Assembly: GCA_950295325.1 (NCBI GenBank)
Contig: OX485803.1
Coordinates: forward strand, 40,189,554-40,253,553
From: Polytrichum commune
Taxonomy: Eukaryota; Streptophyta; Polytrichopsida; Polytrichales; Polytrichaceae
Direction: 5' to 3'
DNA: 64,000 nucleotides
Made by a program: the position numbers and the translations under genes. Under the pieces are notes generated by a model. The model had not been told where the DNA came from. It worked only from the letters and a program-made list of their open reading frames with translations, and did no database searches. Every line of letters begins with the position of its first letter. Position 1 is the stretch's first letter. Shown in pieces: positions 47,504 to 59,381 of the stretch.

Positions 47504-48160
47504 TTGGAAATTTGGTACCAAATCTAGAAAAATATAAGACGGTGTAAATATTTCCCATGTAGGAAGATAGAAATCAAGAAGATTGCACACTTTTTGATAA
47601 TTTTATTCCTTAAATTGAAAATATTGATAATTTTTAAAGCCAAAAGTTGGCCCGAACATATTACCAATGTCTAGAGTTTGCCATAATTGCTCATTTTAAC
47701 GCTCATTCCTCCTCACTTTAGCACTCAAAACCATGGCATGTGTCATGACTCTACTGGTTCCAACTAATTGAAATTCAATCCTAGCTTAATCAAAATTCGG
47801 GCACCCTATAAATTGCCGATGGGGTTTTGATTGGGAATAGGAGCCTCTACGATATATTTGAGTGGCATGTGGACACCTATGTGACCATTTAATGAGCACA
47901 AGAATCTTCCCTTTGATGATGAGCAAGCTATTCGTATGAGCTCCAAATATCATGAGGAAAGTGGCAATGACCTCGATTGGGATTTGCTAAGCACCTTCTA
48001 CTAATGTAGGAGCTTGCGAAAGTGGGCTAGAGGAAAAAATGAACCATTTAAAACCATCTATATTACCAGTTGTTAGGTTCTAACTTAACATTGTGACAAG
48101 ACAAATAAATAAATAAATAAAAACTCAAAATTATGATGAGTCACTCGAATTTTCTTCAAG

Positions 48161-48398
48161 GAGAGAGGGAATTATCGCATACAAACAACCCCTATCATCT
48201 ATTCAACATTAAAATTTGACCCCTTCTAAAGTTTGTGGTTGATTCATCTCAAATGACTTGGAGTACACTACTTTCGGTTTTTACAGCTCATTCCAGTGTT
48301 GAACCAACTGAAAAGAGCACATTTTGAGTTGCATACTATTCTACATTGGACAGTTGGATGAATAAGAGGTACACTTGTATGCAATACTTTCCTCTCTC
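48161..48398. mobile_element. MITE family M1, copy 5
   Basis: GAGAGAGGGAATTATCG starts it and CTTTCCTCTCTC ends it. The flanks CTTCAAG and CTTCATG could be remnants of a target-site duplication. Confidence 0.8.
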
Positions 48399-48639
48399 CT
48401 TCATGCCCTCAATCCTTGGTTGCCTGATCCATATATCTATAGTGATTGATATAGGCAATTAGGTTGCCTTCATAAATAGGTTGCCTCTTTACCCATGCAA
48501 ATCACCTTGGTTCAAAATCAAATTACAAAAATTTGTAACTTTATTTTGTCATTTGTATAGCAGCCACAATAAGAAAATAAATCTTACATTTTGTTCAAGT
48601 GTGGTAATAAACAATCCAAAAAGGGTGGAATTTTGATAA

Positions 48640-48869
48640 ACAATGAATGGGGAGAACCAACCACTAGTTACATACGAAGTGGTTGAATTGAGAAATAACC
48701 TGTTGAAGTTCAAGGCTTCAAGAAAATTACCGATCATTTTAAGGGAATCTATAGAATACACCTCGTATTAATAAAGAAACCCTGGAATATCACAACATGT
48801 AACTTGTTGGATTTGGAAACTCAAGGATGTTGACTGCTTATGCCCAAAAATCTCTGTGGCCTTTGTCAA
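48640..48869 (+). repeat. Dispersed repeat family R2, copy D
   Basis: This copy is close to copy A, with GAATGGGGAGAACCAACCAC at the start and TGCCCAAAAATCTC at the end. Confidence 0.72.
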
Positions 48870-49862
48870 TAAATCAGTGTGGGGCAACCTAAGGGGTTGT
48901 TACACCACGGACCATGAAGTCGTCCCAAGGCCCTATAAAATTTGTGATTGGCTGTAGAACTTGTCCCAAGACCACTTCAGTTTACACCAAGGGAAAAAAT
49001 GTCAGAGTGACCATGGAGTTCGAGGTTCCCAAAAGATAAATTTCAAGGTCTACATTATCCACTCACATGGTTCAACGGGTTTTGCAATGAGAGAGGCAAA
49101 AGAGGTGCTCTAGTAGAAAAGGCAATGCTCATGGTAGAGAAATGATGTTATAATAAGGTTTTAATGAAATTTTTTTTGGGGAAGAGAAGATGAAGACAAG
49201 AGAAGACAAGAAGATGATCAACTTCATTTTTTTTTGTTCAAAATTGCCCTTTTTGGGCATATATTAAGAAAACTAGCACATTCACTTTTGGTGCATGGTC
49301 ATTCCTCTTGGTCCACCTTTTAGTTTACACCTAGTGAGGGGCCCAAAGGCTTTGTAGATTGATTTTTTAAGAAATCAGATGGCCATGGGATAAGGCCATC
49401 TTCCATGCATGATCCGATTTCATGATCCATGGTGTAAACCAGCCCTAATTGCACATACCAACTGTACCAATCAATGTTCAAGATTAAAGTCTTCAATGCA
49501 CTTCAAACGCGATTTGGCCCTTCAAAATATACCTCTCTCAAAACAACCCTTCAAAATGCAACCCCAAATTGAAAATGAAGACATCACTTAAGGTCCTCAA
49601 TATAATATGCCTGTCACAAGAACCAACAAGCGAAGGGCATGCATGGTCACTACAAGAAGCAGAGTTAGAAAGTTGATTCTTAATTCTTCGCATTGTATTG
49701 GAAACATGTACCATACAGTTCATGCACAAGTGCAATACGAGTTCGATAGTTCACCTCTACAATCTTGGATCGACATCTCGGAGTTGAACCAACTCTTCAA
49801 CCGAAGGGCTGAAATCTAAGAGCCCTTCAAAACGAAACTCATATGAGGGCTTCAATCTTGAA

Positions 49863-50056
49863 CAATACTTGGTCCGAGATGACCTTAAACTACCGGATGA
49901 TGCTGGAGAGATACCCAAATCTCAAGGAAAAGGTTGGCGGTTCGAATCCCGGCTGTGAAATCTCCTCTCTACTTGACGGAAAACTTGCTAGGTGGTCAAC
50001 CGCCTCCTATGCTTTGGCGTTGGCCTGTCGGCGTTCTATCTTTAAAAAAAAAAAAA
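49863..50056 (+). mobile_element. tRNA-derived SINE, copy 2, with TSD and poly-A
   Basis: It matches the SINE at 1449 over most of its length. The perfect B box GGTTCGAATCC is at 49939-49949, with a weaker A box near 49901 (TGCTGGAGAGA). The 3' end is a run of A at 50044-50056. AATCTTGAA occurs at 49854-49862 and again at 50055-50063, a 9-bp target-site duplication as expected for LINE-type retroposition. This copy is younger-looking than copy 1. Confidence 0.85.
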
Positions 50057-50544
50057 TCTTGAATGTACTGGTACCAATGTGTCCAACGTGAATACGAAAA
50101 ACATTCTTCTGACAAACATTCCAATGTTTTATCATTGACTATTTAATGGAGACCTTTCACCTGTAAATTATGAAGCTTCTGCCTTCATCAAGAGCATATA
50201 TATATATAGACATATCACAATCAAAGAAGTTGTCAGTGGAATGCATGCAGAGCGGACTTATTAAAGTCCATTTGTGGAGTATATATATATTGACCCTTGA
50301 TATTAACTCCTCAACTCCTCCTAAGTTACAGGAATTCGTCTCAAGCTGTCACAAAGTTCTCGATCTCGACCACATTAATTGCTACTGAAGTCCGATGAAG
50401 AAACAACAATCCTGTATGAATGTATGTACTTTAATGTACGATGATCCAGATTCCAATCACAAGAATCCATTTAATTGTTCCATGCAATTTGTCGACAAGA
50501 TACACAACCCCGACGATGAATGGGGAGTACCAATATCTACACTA

Positions 50545-50888
50545 CAGTCCACCCTCTATAAATGTTACACCTATAAGTGTTAACCCTCTCTAAATGTTAA
50601 CTTTCTTCTACTCCCCACATATTGCACACTATAAATGTTAAACGTGTTAACTGTTAACAAAATGGTACTCCCTTCTTTGTAAATTTGACTATATAAATGT
50701 TAATGAATGAAATACAACCATAATATAGATGATAAAAACTACACATCCAGTTACATTCCTCTCTCTACATCATGTTAAGATTTGTATATTGCTCAAAAAA
50801 ATAATTTTATAATTGTTAATTGTTAACACCTCTATATATGTTAACTTTGATCCACTCCCGAGGGTTAACATTTATAGAGGGTAGACTG
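50545..50888. mobile_element. Pogo-like (Tc1/mariner) MITE with TA duplication
   Basis: The ends CAGTCCACCCTCTATAAATG and TTTATAGAGGGTAGACTG are inverted repeats (about 23 bp, one mismatch), directly flanked on both sides by TA (50543-50544 and 50889-50890). CAGT...ACTG ends with a TA target site are the signature of pogo-group elements. The interior has repeated GTTAAC-containing subterminal motifs and no transposase. Confidence 0.82.
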
Positions 50889-50903
50889 TAAATGTTGCGC
50901 TTG

Positions 50904-51128
50904 GTGTTACATACTATTTTGGAGTAACGCAGTGTTATAATGAGTATATTCTGTGTATATAATTCTTTTGCCAACAAACGTCAAGTTGGTTGTTTGGACA
51001 TTATAAAACATTAACATCTTTACTTGGTAAAAAAAAACATCAACAGTGAAAAGACATAGTGTTGTGTAATTTTAAATAGTAAGTGACATTGAATACATTA
51101 TACATTATATAGTGTATAGTGTAGTTAC
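50904..51128. mobile_element. MITE, inverted relative of 9634-9840
   Basis: The interior block TTAACATCTTTACTTGGT and AAGTGACATTGAATA match the reverse complement of 9634-9840. It is flanked by direct repeats AAATGTTGCGCTTG (50890-50903) and AAATGTAGCGCTTG (51129-51142), which could be a target-site duplication, although 14 bases is long for one. Confidence 0.65.
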
Positions 51129-51142
51129 AAATGTAGCGCTTG

Positions 51143-51325
51143 AGTTTGAGATATAACTGATTGGTGTTCAGGACTTCAGGAAATTTACCAATCATTTTAG
51201 AGGAATTTAGATAAAGATATACTTGAAATTAGTGAAGTTATACTGAAAGATGTCAACATGGAGCTGGTTGGATGTGGAAACACTAGGATTTTGATTGATT
51301 ATGCCCAAAAATCTCTCCAGCCATT
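51143..51325 (+). repeat. Dispersed repeat family R2, copy E (5' truncated)
   Basis: It begins at the GAGTTTGAG block and keeps the rest of the R2 order up to TATGCCCAAAAATCTC. It follows directly after the MITE at 50904-51128, which may have interrupted it. Confidence 0.68.
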
Positions 51326-51329
51326 GAGT

Positions 51330-53855
51330 TCCGAGATAGTTAGACTAATGATTCTAAGTAACTAACTTAACCCCTAAAGGTTGAGGCAGGTTTTGTGTTC
51401 GAGCACACACCGATGTCAAACAAAATCGGTATACATGTTTACGTTATGATCCCCTAATTTTGGACACGTGGACGGCTGAAAATTTGTGTGGAAAATCTTA
51501 ACTCTACAAAACATATATCCGTATGGTCTAAATCATCACAAGAGGTGCCAAGTGTTTTTAATGAGCTTCTCAACAAGACTAAAGTATTTTAGACGATTTT
51601 TGAACGATTGTGCTTTGGCTTCTAGGGATCAACCGACTTATGGACCTTATGGGTTCAAACCAAGTTCCAACCTATATTCTTTCTATTTCAATAATGAAGT
51701 TGAGATCATTACTAGAGAGTCATGCATTAGGGCAGCTAGGCAAAGGTGGCTAGGATTAGGGGCACCACTTTGTGGCCTCCAACTATTTGATGTAGCCATC
51801 CCACCATTCATAATCAAAATTTGGTGAAATTAAACGCTAAGTTTTCAAGAATGGGTGTCCATATTGTACATATGGATGGTAAATTTTTTGGCAATGGGCA
51901 ACAAATGTGTGAGTATAGGGTCACAAGTGGCGTTAGGTAGATATTGGGTGAGCTCCACTAGATCTCATGCAAGTTTTTGCAACAATCCGACTTGGGCACA
52001 AATTTGTTATGCCACATGTATACTTCACTATCTCATGATTTTATATATACATGCATCGAAGGGAAGGGAAGGGAGGGGGGGGGGGGGGGCTTATTAATAT
52101 GGTATTTTTCTTCTTCTTCTAATACCCTTATTTATTCTACTTCTACTTTGCCCCATTGTCTTGCACCCTCCAGTAGTTTGAACTTAATTTTTTCATTTAA
52201 ACTTAACTCTATGTTATTTCAAAAACTACCTCTTCTGTGTTGTTTAAAATTACCATATATGTGGTGTTTTAAGGCACCCTTTATTAAATGATATAAGACA
52301 ACCCATCAACAAAAGAAATGAGTTGCTTGATGTTATTAAGTTTGTCGATAAAGGGTGGAATGTAATAATGACAAGGGATTGAGACACCAAACAATGATAG
52401 GGATACAATATGATGAACAAGAACATCATTAAACAATACAAAAACAATGCAATAACAACATTGAGCATTACAAAAACACTATTAAATGCTCAAGAGAGTG
52501 GAAAAACATGGTGATTGTCTACAAGTCTAGTACCATCCTAGATACAATACCTTATATGTAGTACTTCAAAAGTAATATGATTTTCATGGGTCAAGATGAA
52601 GGTAAAGTTAAATTGCACATATCAGTGTAGATAGCTCCCTCTACAGGAAATGAATGCGTGATGAAATTTTTATACTTCTACCCCATCTCTAGATTAGATA
52701 TTATGTTTACTTATTGTGGATTACCATTTAGACCTATGTGACTTGCTATAACAATACGTTGTGATTGCATTGTTTTGAACAATGTTGAATTGGTACATAG
52801 GTGAATGCATGGTATCAATAATTAACATCAATAATGGCATTAAAGAACCTACCCGTAGGTGACAAATTGTAATACTAGTCAAATATTGATATTTGGTGAG
52901 TATCTCAACCTGAGGAACTCTTTGTATACGAGAGTTATTTTTTGGGTCGTACCATTCTAAATCTATTCACACTAGGGCAATTCTATCTAGGTATGAAGGT
53001 AGAGATCCAAAATAATAATAATAATAATAATAATAATCTTCAAATATATATATCCTACATGCATCAAAAAATGTTTATTCCTCATTATAGATGTTCAAGT
53101 GGTATTAAAAAGGGGGTTGTTAAATTGACCACATAGTTTGTTGAAACAACCACAGAAGCATGTCGTGCAGTCACATGACTTGTCAAAATTAGATTCTTCA
53201 TTGCACACATGAAGAGGAGCAAGGTATTAGCTTTGTTTCCTCTTTCTTTACATTTTAACTTATAATTAGGATGAGTCAAATTTTGACAGGTCATGTATCA
53301 CACACTGCATCTTTGTGATCATTTTAACTAGTGTGTGGTTGATTTAACAATCCCCTAGAAAATAATATTAGTCCAACACTAGTTTTAACTTTTACTGTGG
53401 ATAAGTAACTTTCATAAATTATGCAAGAGTGTTTGGTATTAAACATGGACACAATTTGGGTTTAATGTTTGTAATATCATATCATAAAAAATAACCACTA
53501 AAATTTTCTTCCAGATTTATTTGATAAAAATTTGAAGTTTTTCAAACATGCTCTACTTGGTGAGTCTAGTAAAATTGTAGGGCATGTAACATGGGACATG
53601 CTAGAGTGACTCGTGAGCTTGACATGCCTAGACACTCTAAAAGCGAGGAAATGTGTATATGTAAGCCCAAGCCTACTTGGCCCATAATTCACTATGAAAG
53701 TGTCTTCAAGCCGCTTGAACAAATTTCCTTCCAATAAAACTAAAACTTCCATAGTGGTATTCTTTGTAAATATTCTCATTAAAATATAAAAACTAATATA
53801 TTAAGTATATTTGGGAGCAAGCACAGTTAGGTATATAGGAAAAAAAAATTAAAAA
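51330..53855. other. Gene-free stretch
   Basis: AT-rich sequence with a G-run at about 52076-52090 and an (AAT)n tract at about 53011-53036. The 113-codon ORF at 51486 has no recognisable features. Confidence 0.5.
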
Positions 53856-53859
53856 AAAA

Positions 53860-54265
53860 TCTAGCATACTAAAATCATTTTTTATCAAATGCCCAAAAGT
53901 AGTAGCAAAGTGTTGTTTAAATTGGACTTTATTTCATGGTACCTTTTATTGTTGTGTTAGGTACTCAAATATAGAATATCAAAATGAGATCTTGAAAATT
54001 ATCATTAAAAGTATTGCTCAAAAGGTCATGGCTAAATTTGGTCTTGGACGTTGATTTCATGACCTTAAATATTTCATGTTGGATTTTATTCATATTCCAT
54101 GAATTTATTATAAACTTGAGGACACCTTTAATTTTTTTGTAGAAATCATCGATTCAATGTAATTTTATCATGTTTTAATCAAATTTTAGAGAATTACATG
54201 TACAATATATATACTTGCACACTACTTGCACCATCTTTTTAAGTATGTAGACTTTGCTTGGAAAA
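53860..54265 (+). repeat. Long inverted repeat, left arm
   Basis: The reverse complement of this ~400-base segment aligns with 56690-57090 along its whole length. Blocks include TTTAAACAANACTTTGCTAC, ACTACTTTTNGGC, CAAGATCTC, CTAACACAAC, AAGGTCATGAAAT, CTCAAGT, CTAAAATTTG and TCCAAGCAAA when read from the right arm. Confidence 0.8.
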
Positions 54266-56689
54266 TTATTTTTTCAACATAAATTTCCTGGCTTTGTAGT
54301 TTAATGTGTTTTTCAAATGTTTATGATCTTTTTCCTTCACAAAATTCAAAGTTAGTATATAGTTTTGAGTCACTTTCACTTGAACCTGCATGGTAATGGA
54401 ATTGTGTACACGACCATGCTTGCGCCCATTTGACAAACCACTTGTCCAGAAATAATAAGGAATGTGCACTTGTGAGGACAAAAACATCAAATGACAACAA
54501 CAAAAGCAACAACACAACAACCACAACTTCAAATGTTTGTATTCCATGTTCACCAACCATCATATTTATGTAGTTTTACGATCTCTTGTACGTCGCATTG
54601 ACAGTTGAAATTGTCCAAAATTCATGCACAAATCCAAAGATACTTAAATCCTAGTTTTTGATAGGAGAGCCTAGAACTTTCGTAGTGGGAGACACCTAAA
54701 TTAAATAAGAGCATATTCTTGAGTTTTAAAAATAATTCAACATATCAAGAAGATTCATAACATTATTCAAATCCATATTCAGTTTGAATGTAGGAAATAT
54801 TCCACAAAATACTGTCAATCCCACATAACACTGTTATAGATCTGAATAATGTTATGTTGATTTCTTTCTCAAATATGTTGTTGAATTCTTCTACTCATTG
54901 GCTACAAGGATTTCTTACATTTATTAAAGACACATTAAACAACTTGGTATTTGTTTGTTGGATTCGTCACCCAAGTTCCCTCCGGGGAATGAGGACGTTT
55001 TTGGGTCACCGCGGGTACTTATTAAGGGATTAATTACCCGATTTGGCATGGTTGGTGTAGGATGCAAAGCCGTACTTACACTCAACTCAAACATTTAATC
55101 CCCTAGCTCCATGTTATTTATGAAGGAAGGCTCCTCCCAATCATGGTGAGTGGGATGGAACACATGCAAAAACATGGCAATACCTAGTTATTAATGGTGA
55201 TGGCGAAGGCACATGATTGTAGTTGTGCCATTTTCACTACAAAAGCATCTTTGGAGTTCACGGAAGTTGTACCAATATGTCCTATTAGGCCGGGCTTATA
55301 TTAGGGTCCAACACCAAAGATTCTTTGGAATCAAACAATCTTATTATTTTTGTTAATAACAATATCATTTTTTACTGAGTGCTAATTGAGGGCTAGATTT
55401 CTTTCTAAAGATGGCATTCGTCCCCAGATTAGTCTAACGGGTCTAATTAAAATAGACCAGTCCATCTTAACCTACATGTGGTCACTTGTATTTATTGGTG
55501 TTCCTTCAATCCAAGTATGGGAGTCGAAATTTTAGAAGTTCTTAAATATGAAGAATACATTCTTATTATACAGAAACTAAACCGTGTTCTTAAATCAAAA
55601 ACATTCTCTTATTATAATATATCATTAAGATAGCAAACTTCTTCACAATAAATGATCTTGAAATGTGGTTGGAAGATGGTTAGGGAGTCTAGATGGTGGC
55701 CAATGTACATTAAGAGATTTTAATTTTTTGTAGGTGAACTAAGGAAAATGCCACGAAGGTTTAGAACTCTTAAGATTTGGACAAGTCTTATATGTCATTA
55801 AGTTCCTGTCAATGCAATCCTCTTTCTACACATCGGTTGCTTAACATAATAGCAGTTTGCAAACTCTTAGATGTGTTAGAAGGGAATAGTATTGATGAGT
55901 TGCTCTACAAAGAAGAGTTGTTGTTGTATGCATGGATGGAGGTGGCCCAACAACATGACTTATTAGACAACATTCTTGAACTGAAATACAACAATTACAT
56001 ACTTCTTTCATTTTGTGTTGCAACTCACTTTAGAACTTTACTGTAGCTATCTTGAAGTCTCAATGAACATGAGCACTCTTTCGTATGCCAAAAAGACTTC
56101 CAAACAAGGTATGAAATGCGTCTAGCTTTTGATTGTACAATAGCCCACCCACACTTATTGGTGCGGGCCACCAGTGAACGGTTCTTACCAGCAGGGACCA
56201 CTTTTAGAATTGGTTTAGCTAGTGAGATTCACTGGATGTAACGAGTGCTGGTAGGAACTGTTCACTGGTGACATGCACCAGTTTGTGTGGGTGGGCTACA
56301 AGTTGTGGAAATATACTTGATCCATTGCCTTGATGAGGACTAGAAAGGAGCAAATGACAATTAACCTTACATTGTAGAATAGGTTTCCCATAATTTCAGG
56401 AGTCTCCTGGCCTTGTGAAGATGTTCTTTATGATGTGGTATACATTGTTTTGCCTTTTGTAATTATGATGCAAAAGATCATCATAGCTTGCTGATATGTT
56501 TTTTAATGTAAGAACTGAGAACTTAAGTTGGTGAACATCTATGTGTATCCTAGCTGTATGAAATCTTTGTGTGAATTGCTTTGAAGTTTATTAGAGTCAG
56601 TGTACGCTATGAAGGCTTGTTGTTTCATCTACAAATGAATTTAAACACCCGTCTCAAACCCATTCTCACAAACCTTGAATCCTCCAAGC
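54266..56689. other. Interior of the 3.2-kb inverted-repeat structure
   Basis: About 2.4 kb between the inverted arms. ORFs of 96 codons (minus, 54266) and 89 codons (plus, 55777; MDKSYMSLSS...) are open but unrecognised and show no transposase motif. A nested hairpin lies at 56141-56298. Confidence 0.45.
56141..56298. mobile_element. Hairpin MITE with 53-bp arms
   Basis: The left arm 56141-56193 pairs with the right arm 56246-56298: TAGCCCACCCACAC, TGGTGC, CACCAGTGAAC and TACCAGCA all have complements. The loop is 52 bases. If the outermost TA is a target duplication it would be a mariner-type element. Confidence 0.82.
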
Positions 56690-57090
56690 AAATTAATTAA
56701 GACATCTTCACCGTATGCAAGTAGGTGATATTGAACATGCAACTATCTAAAATTTGTTTAAAGTATGATCAAATGACATTAAGTTGATGGTTTATTACAA
56801 ATTTTTGTGATGATGCCCTCAAGTGGATAATGAATTCAAGGAATATTAAAAAAATAATGAATTTCAAAATATTCAAGGTCATGAAATTTATGTCCAAAAC
56901 TAGATTGAACCATTCACTTTTGGGCATCATTTTTAATAATAAGTTTTGAAGATCTCGACTTGGTGTTCTGCGTTTGGGTGTTTAACACAACGATGGGGGT
57001 CATCATGGAAAAAATTCAATTTAAACAATACTTTGCTACTACTTTTAGGCCTTTGACCCAAAAAATTATGGTTTTAGTATATTGGAGCAC
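56690..57090 (-). repeat. Long inverted repeat, right arm
   Basis: The reverse-complement partner of 53860-54265. Together the arms bound a 3.2-kb unit. Confidence 0.8.
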
Positions 57091-59381
57091 TATTTTGGTC
57101 CACTTTACCATGCTTGCACCCTTAGATTAATTTCTTTTTAAATTGTTATGAGTCATGTGAGATTTCACAAACTTTTGCAATGCCAAATATTGTAGGGATT
57201 AGGCTTTTCTTCAAGTGAGATTCTACCTAACAGATATGAAACACAACAACTCCATATCAATGTGCAAAATCTAAACACAATAGTAATGAATGATCTACAA
57301 TGATATGTAAAATTAAGTTGCCACAAGTTAAAATATCAACATTCCACACTATTTTGAATATTTGTTACCACAATAACAAATGTGATTTCTTTTTTTTAAC
57401 TATGGTTCTTATATGGATGAATAAGCAAATTTATCAGTTTTGTAATTTGTCTTTTACCCAAGGTAATTTGAATGAGTAAAGTGGAAACCTAATTGCACAT
57501 ACCAGTGTAGGAACTTGAGATTACCATTGACCATCGTCCAATCTATCTAAGTTGGTTTTTCTTGAAAAGTTTGATACAAATGAAGCTCCTAATAAGGTTA
57601 ATTGTTTGATTACATACTAACAATAAAAACACCAAAGTATCAGATGTGACAATTGAACACTTACATCATTGCCTTATAAGATGGGCACACCTAGATGGAC
57701 ATTCACCTAATATGGTTTCTAATAATATAATACCACATAATATCCAATCATATAATTCCTGCAAACTCTGATCTCTGTTTTTTTTATCCTTCTTAAGGGT
57801 AAATATGTGCGCCGGTCTATGATTTGCACTTTGAGAATGTGATTTTCACCTCCTTAGTCAAACTCCAAGTTTGGGAGATTTTACACTATATATTGCGTGC
57901 ATACAATGTCATTACTAGCTGATTGCTTAGTTAATAAGTGGGGAGCACTAAGTCTTTCATCAACTGGCCAATGCTCACTTGTTTATAGAGAGAACATTTC
58001 AAATCTACATTAACTTCTGGTTGTTGTCCAGAAGCAGATTTTGAAAGTTCATCACCTCTATGCCAATATTTACAATTGTAGGGGTAGATGTACAATCACT
58101 TTCACCAAATCAATGTGAGCACTCCAACATGTTTAGAAAAAAACAATCTACATGATGGAAATGAGACACATGATAGTTGATTTCTCTTTTTGAAGAGTCA
58201 AAGTGAATCTTCTTCAAATTCTTCAAATACACAATAAAATTAACATGACCCACATTGTTTTTTTGGTTGCTTTTAAGTATGTCCAGGACATCATCAACAT
58301 CATAAGCAAGGTAGACACCTCTAATTCCAAACATCAACCTTATTCAAGCAAATACACTAAATTTAGGTGCAAAATTCAACAATATTCTTCAAACAAACAC
58401 CAAGTAGACTAGTATTATTCTAAGGCTTAATACAACAAACACACTGGTTGGGATAGGACCAAAAAGTGAACAATCACCACCCGCTTAACACTAACCACTT
58501 TAGGCTCAACTATATTACCCCTTACGAAGATCACATAAAGTGCACTTTTTGAAAAATTGAGCACATCAAGCTGAGGATAAATCACCTTAAGCTCATTGAA
58601 TACGTACGTGAAGCTGATTAATATGCTGATCGACAGTATTTCTTCCCAGATTAATTGCGCATCTGAAGACTCGGCAAATCCTCCTGGAAGTAACCAAATT
58701 GGGCATGCTTCCCTTACATACTTATACAACCATTATGGAGGGGAAAAGGAGATGAAGATTGTTGAAGGCGTTGAGTTGGTGCTGGATCTCCTTGCAGGTT
58801 GCGTATGGGATTGGTTTCGTACAGGATATGCTAGTCGACTGGGATTTGTTTCCTAGATGTTTTGCATGTTCTATAAGAGGCTGGAAACCTCCTGAAAGTA
58901 ACCGAATTAGGCCCCATTAATTACCTTGCATACAGTCGAAGAAGGGGAAGAAAGGAAGCTGCAGGAGCTGAGTTGGCAATATTACAGAATGTCGAAGAGG
59001 GAGACAAATCGAGCCTCGGCGGAAGAGACGTCGAGAGAGATCGATCATGCGTCCACATTGTGGAGGTCATGTGCATGCAGTCTCGAGGATGGTACTTGAG
59101 TACATCATCACAACATCGATCGTCGGGGTTCCAACATCGGGCCAGCTCATCTCGGGTCCCTCATGGCTATCCCTGCAGGATCCACTGCCGCCTTATAAAT
59201 TAAATGGGGATGGGGTCTGCATTCCTCACATCAATCCTGTGGATGGGCAGCCAGCCAGCCGGGAAAGTGTCGACGGTGCGATCGTCGAGTGTGCTGGAGA
59301 TTGAGTCTGTGCTTTTGGAGTGACAAGAACAGGTTCGCGTAATTCGAAGTGAGTGATTCGTGAAGGAAGGGAAGGGTCATC
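57091..59381. other. Gene-free stretch and IPT upstream region
   Basis: AT-rich to about 58.5 kb, then clearly richer in G, C and CpG from about 58.9 kb, as expected for the promoter and 5' UTR of the IPT gene. ORFs at 58596 and 59047 are unrecognised and probably non-coding leader. Confidence 0.45.

Noticed and set aside
51486-51827. 113-codon plus ORF
   Set aside because: No motif or splice context was recognised and it lies in repeat-rich desert; not enough support for a gene.
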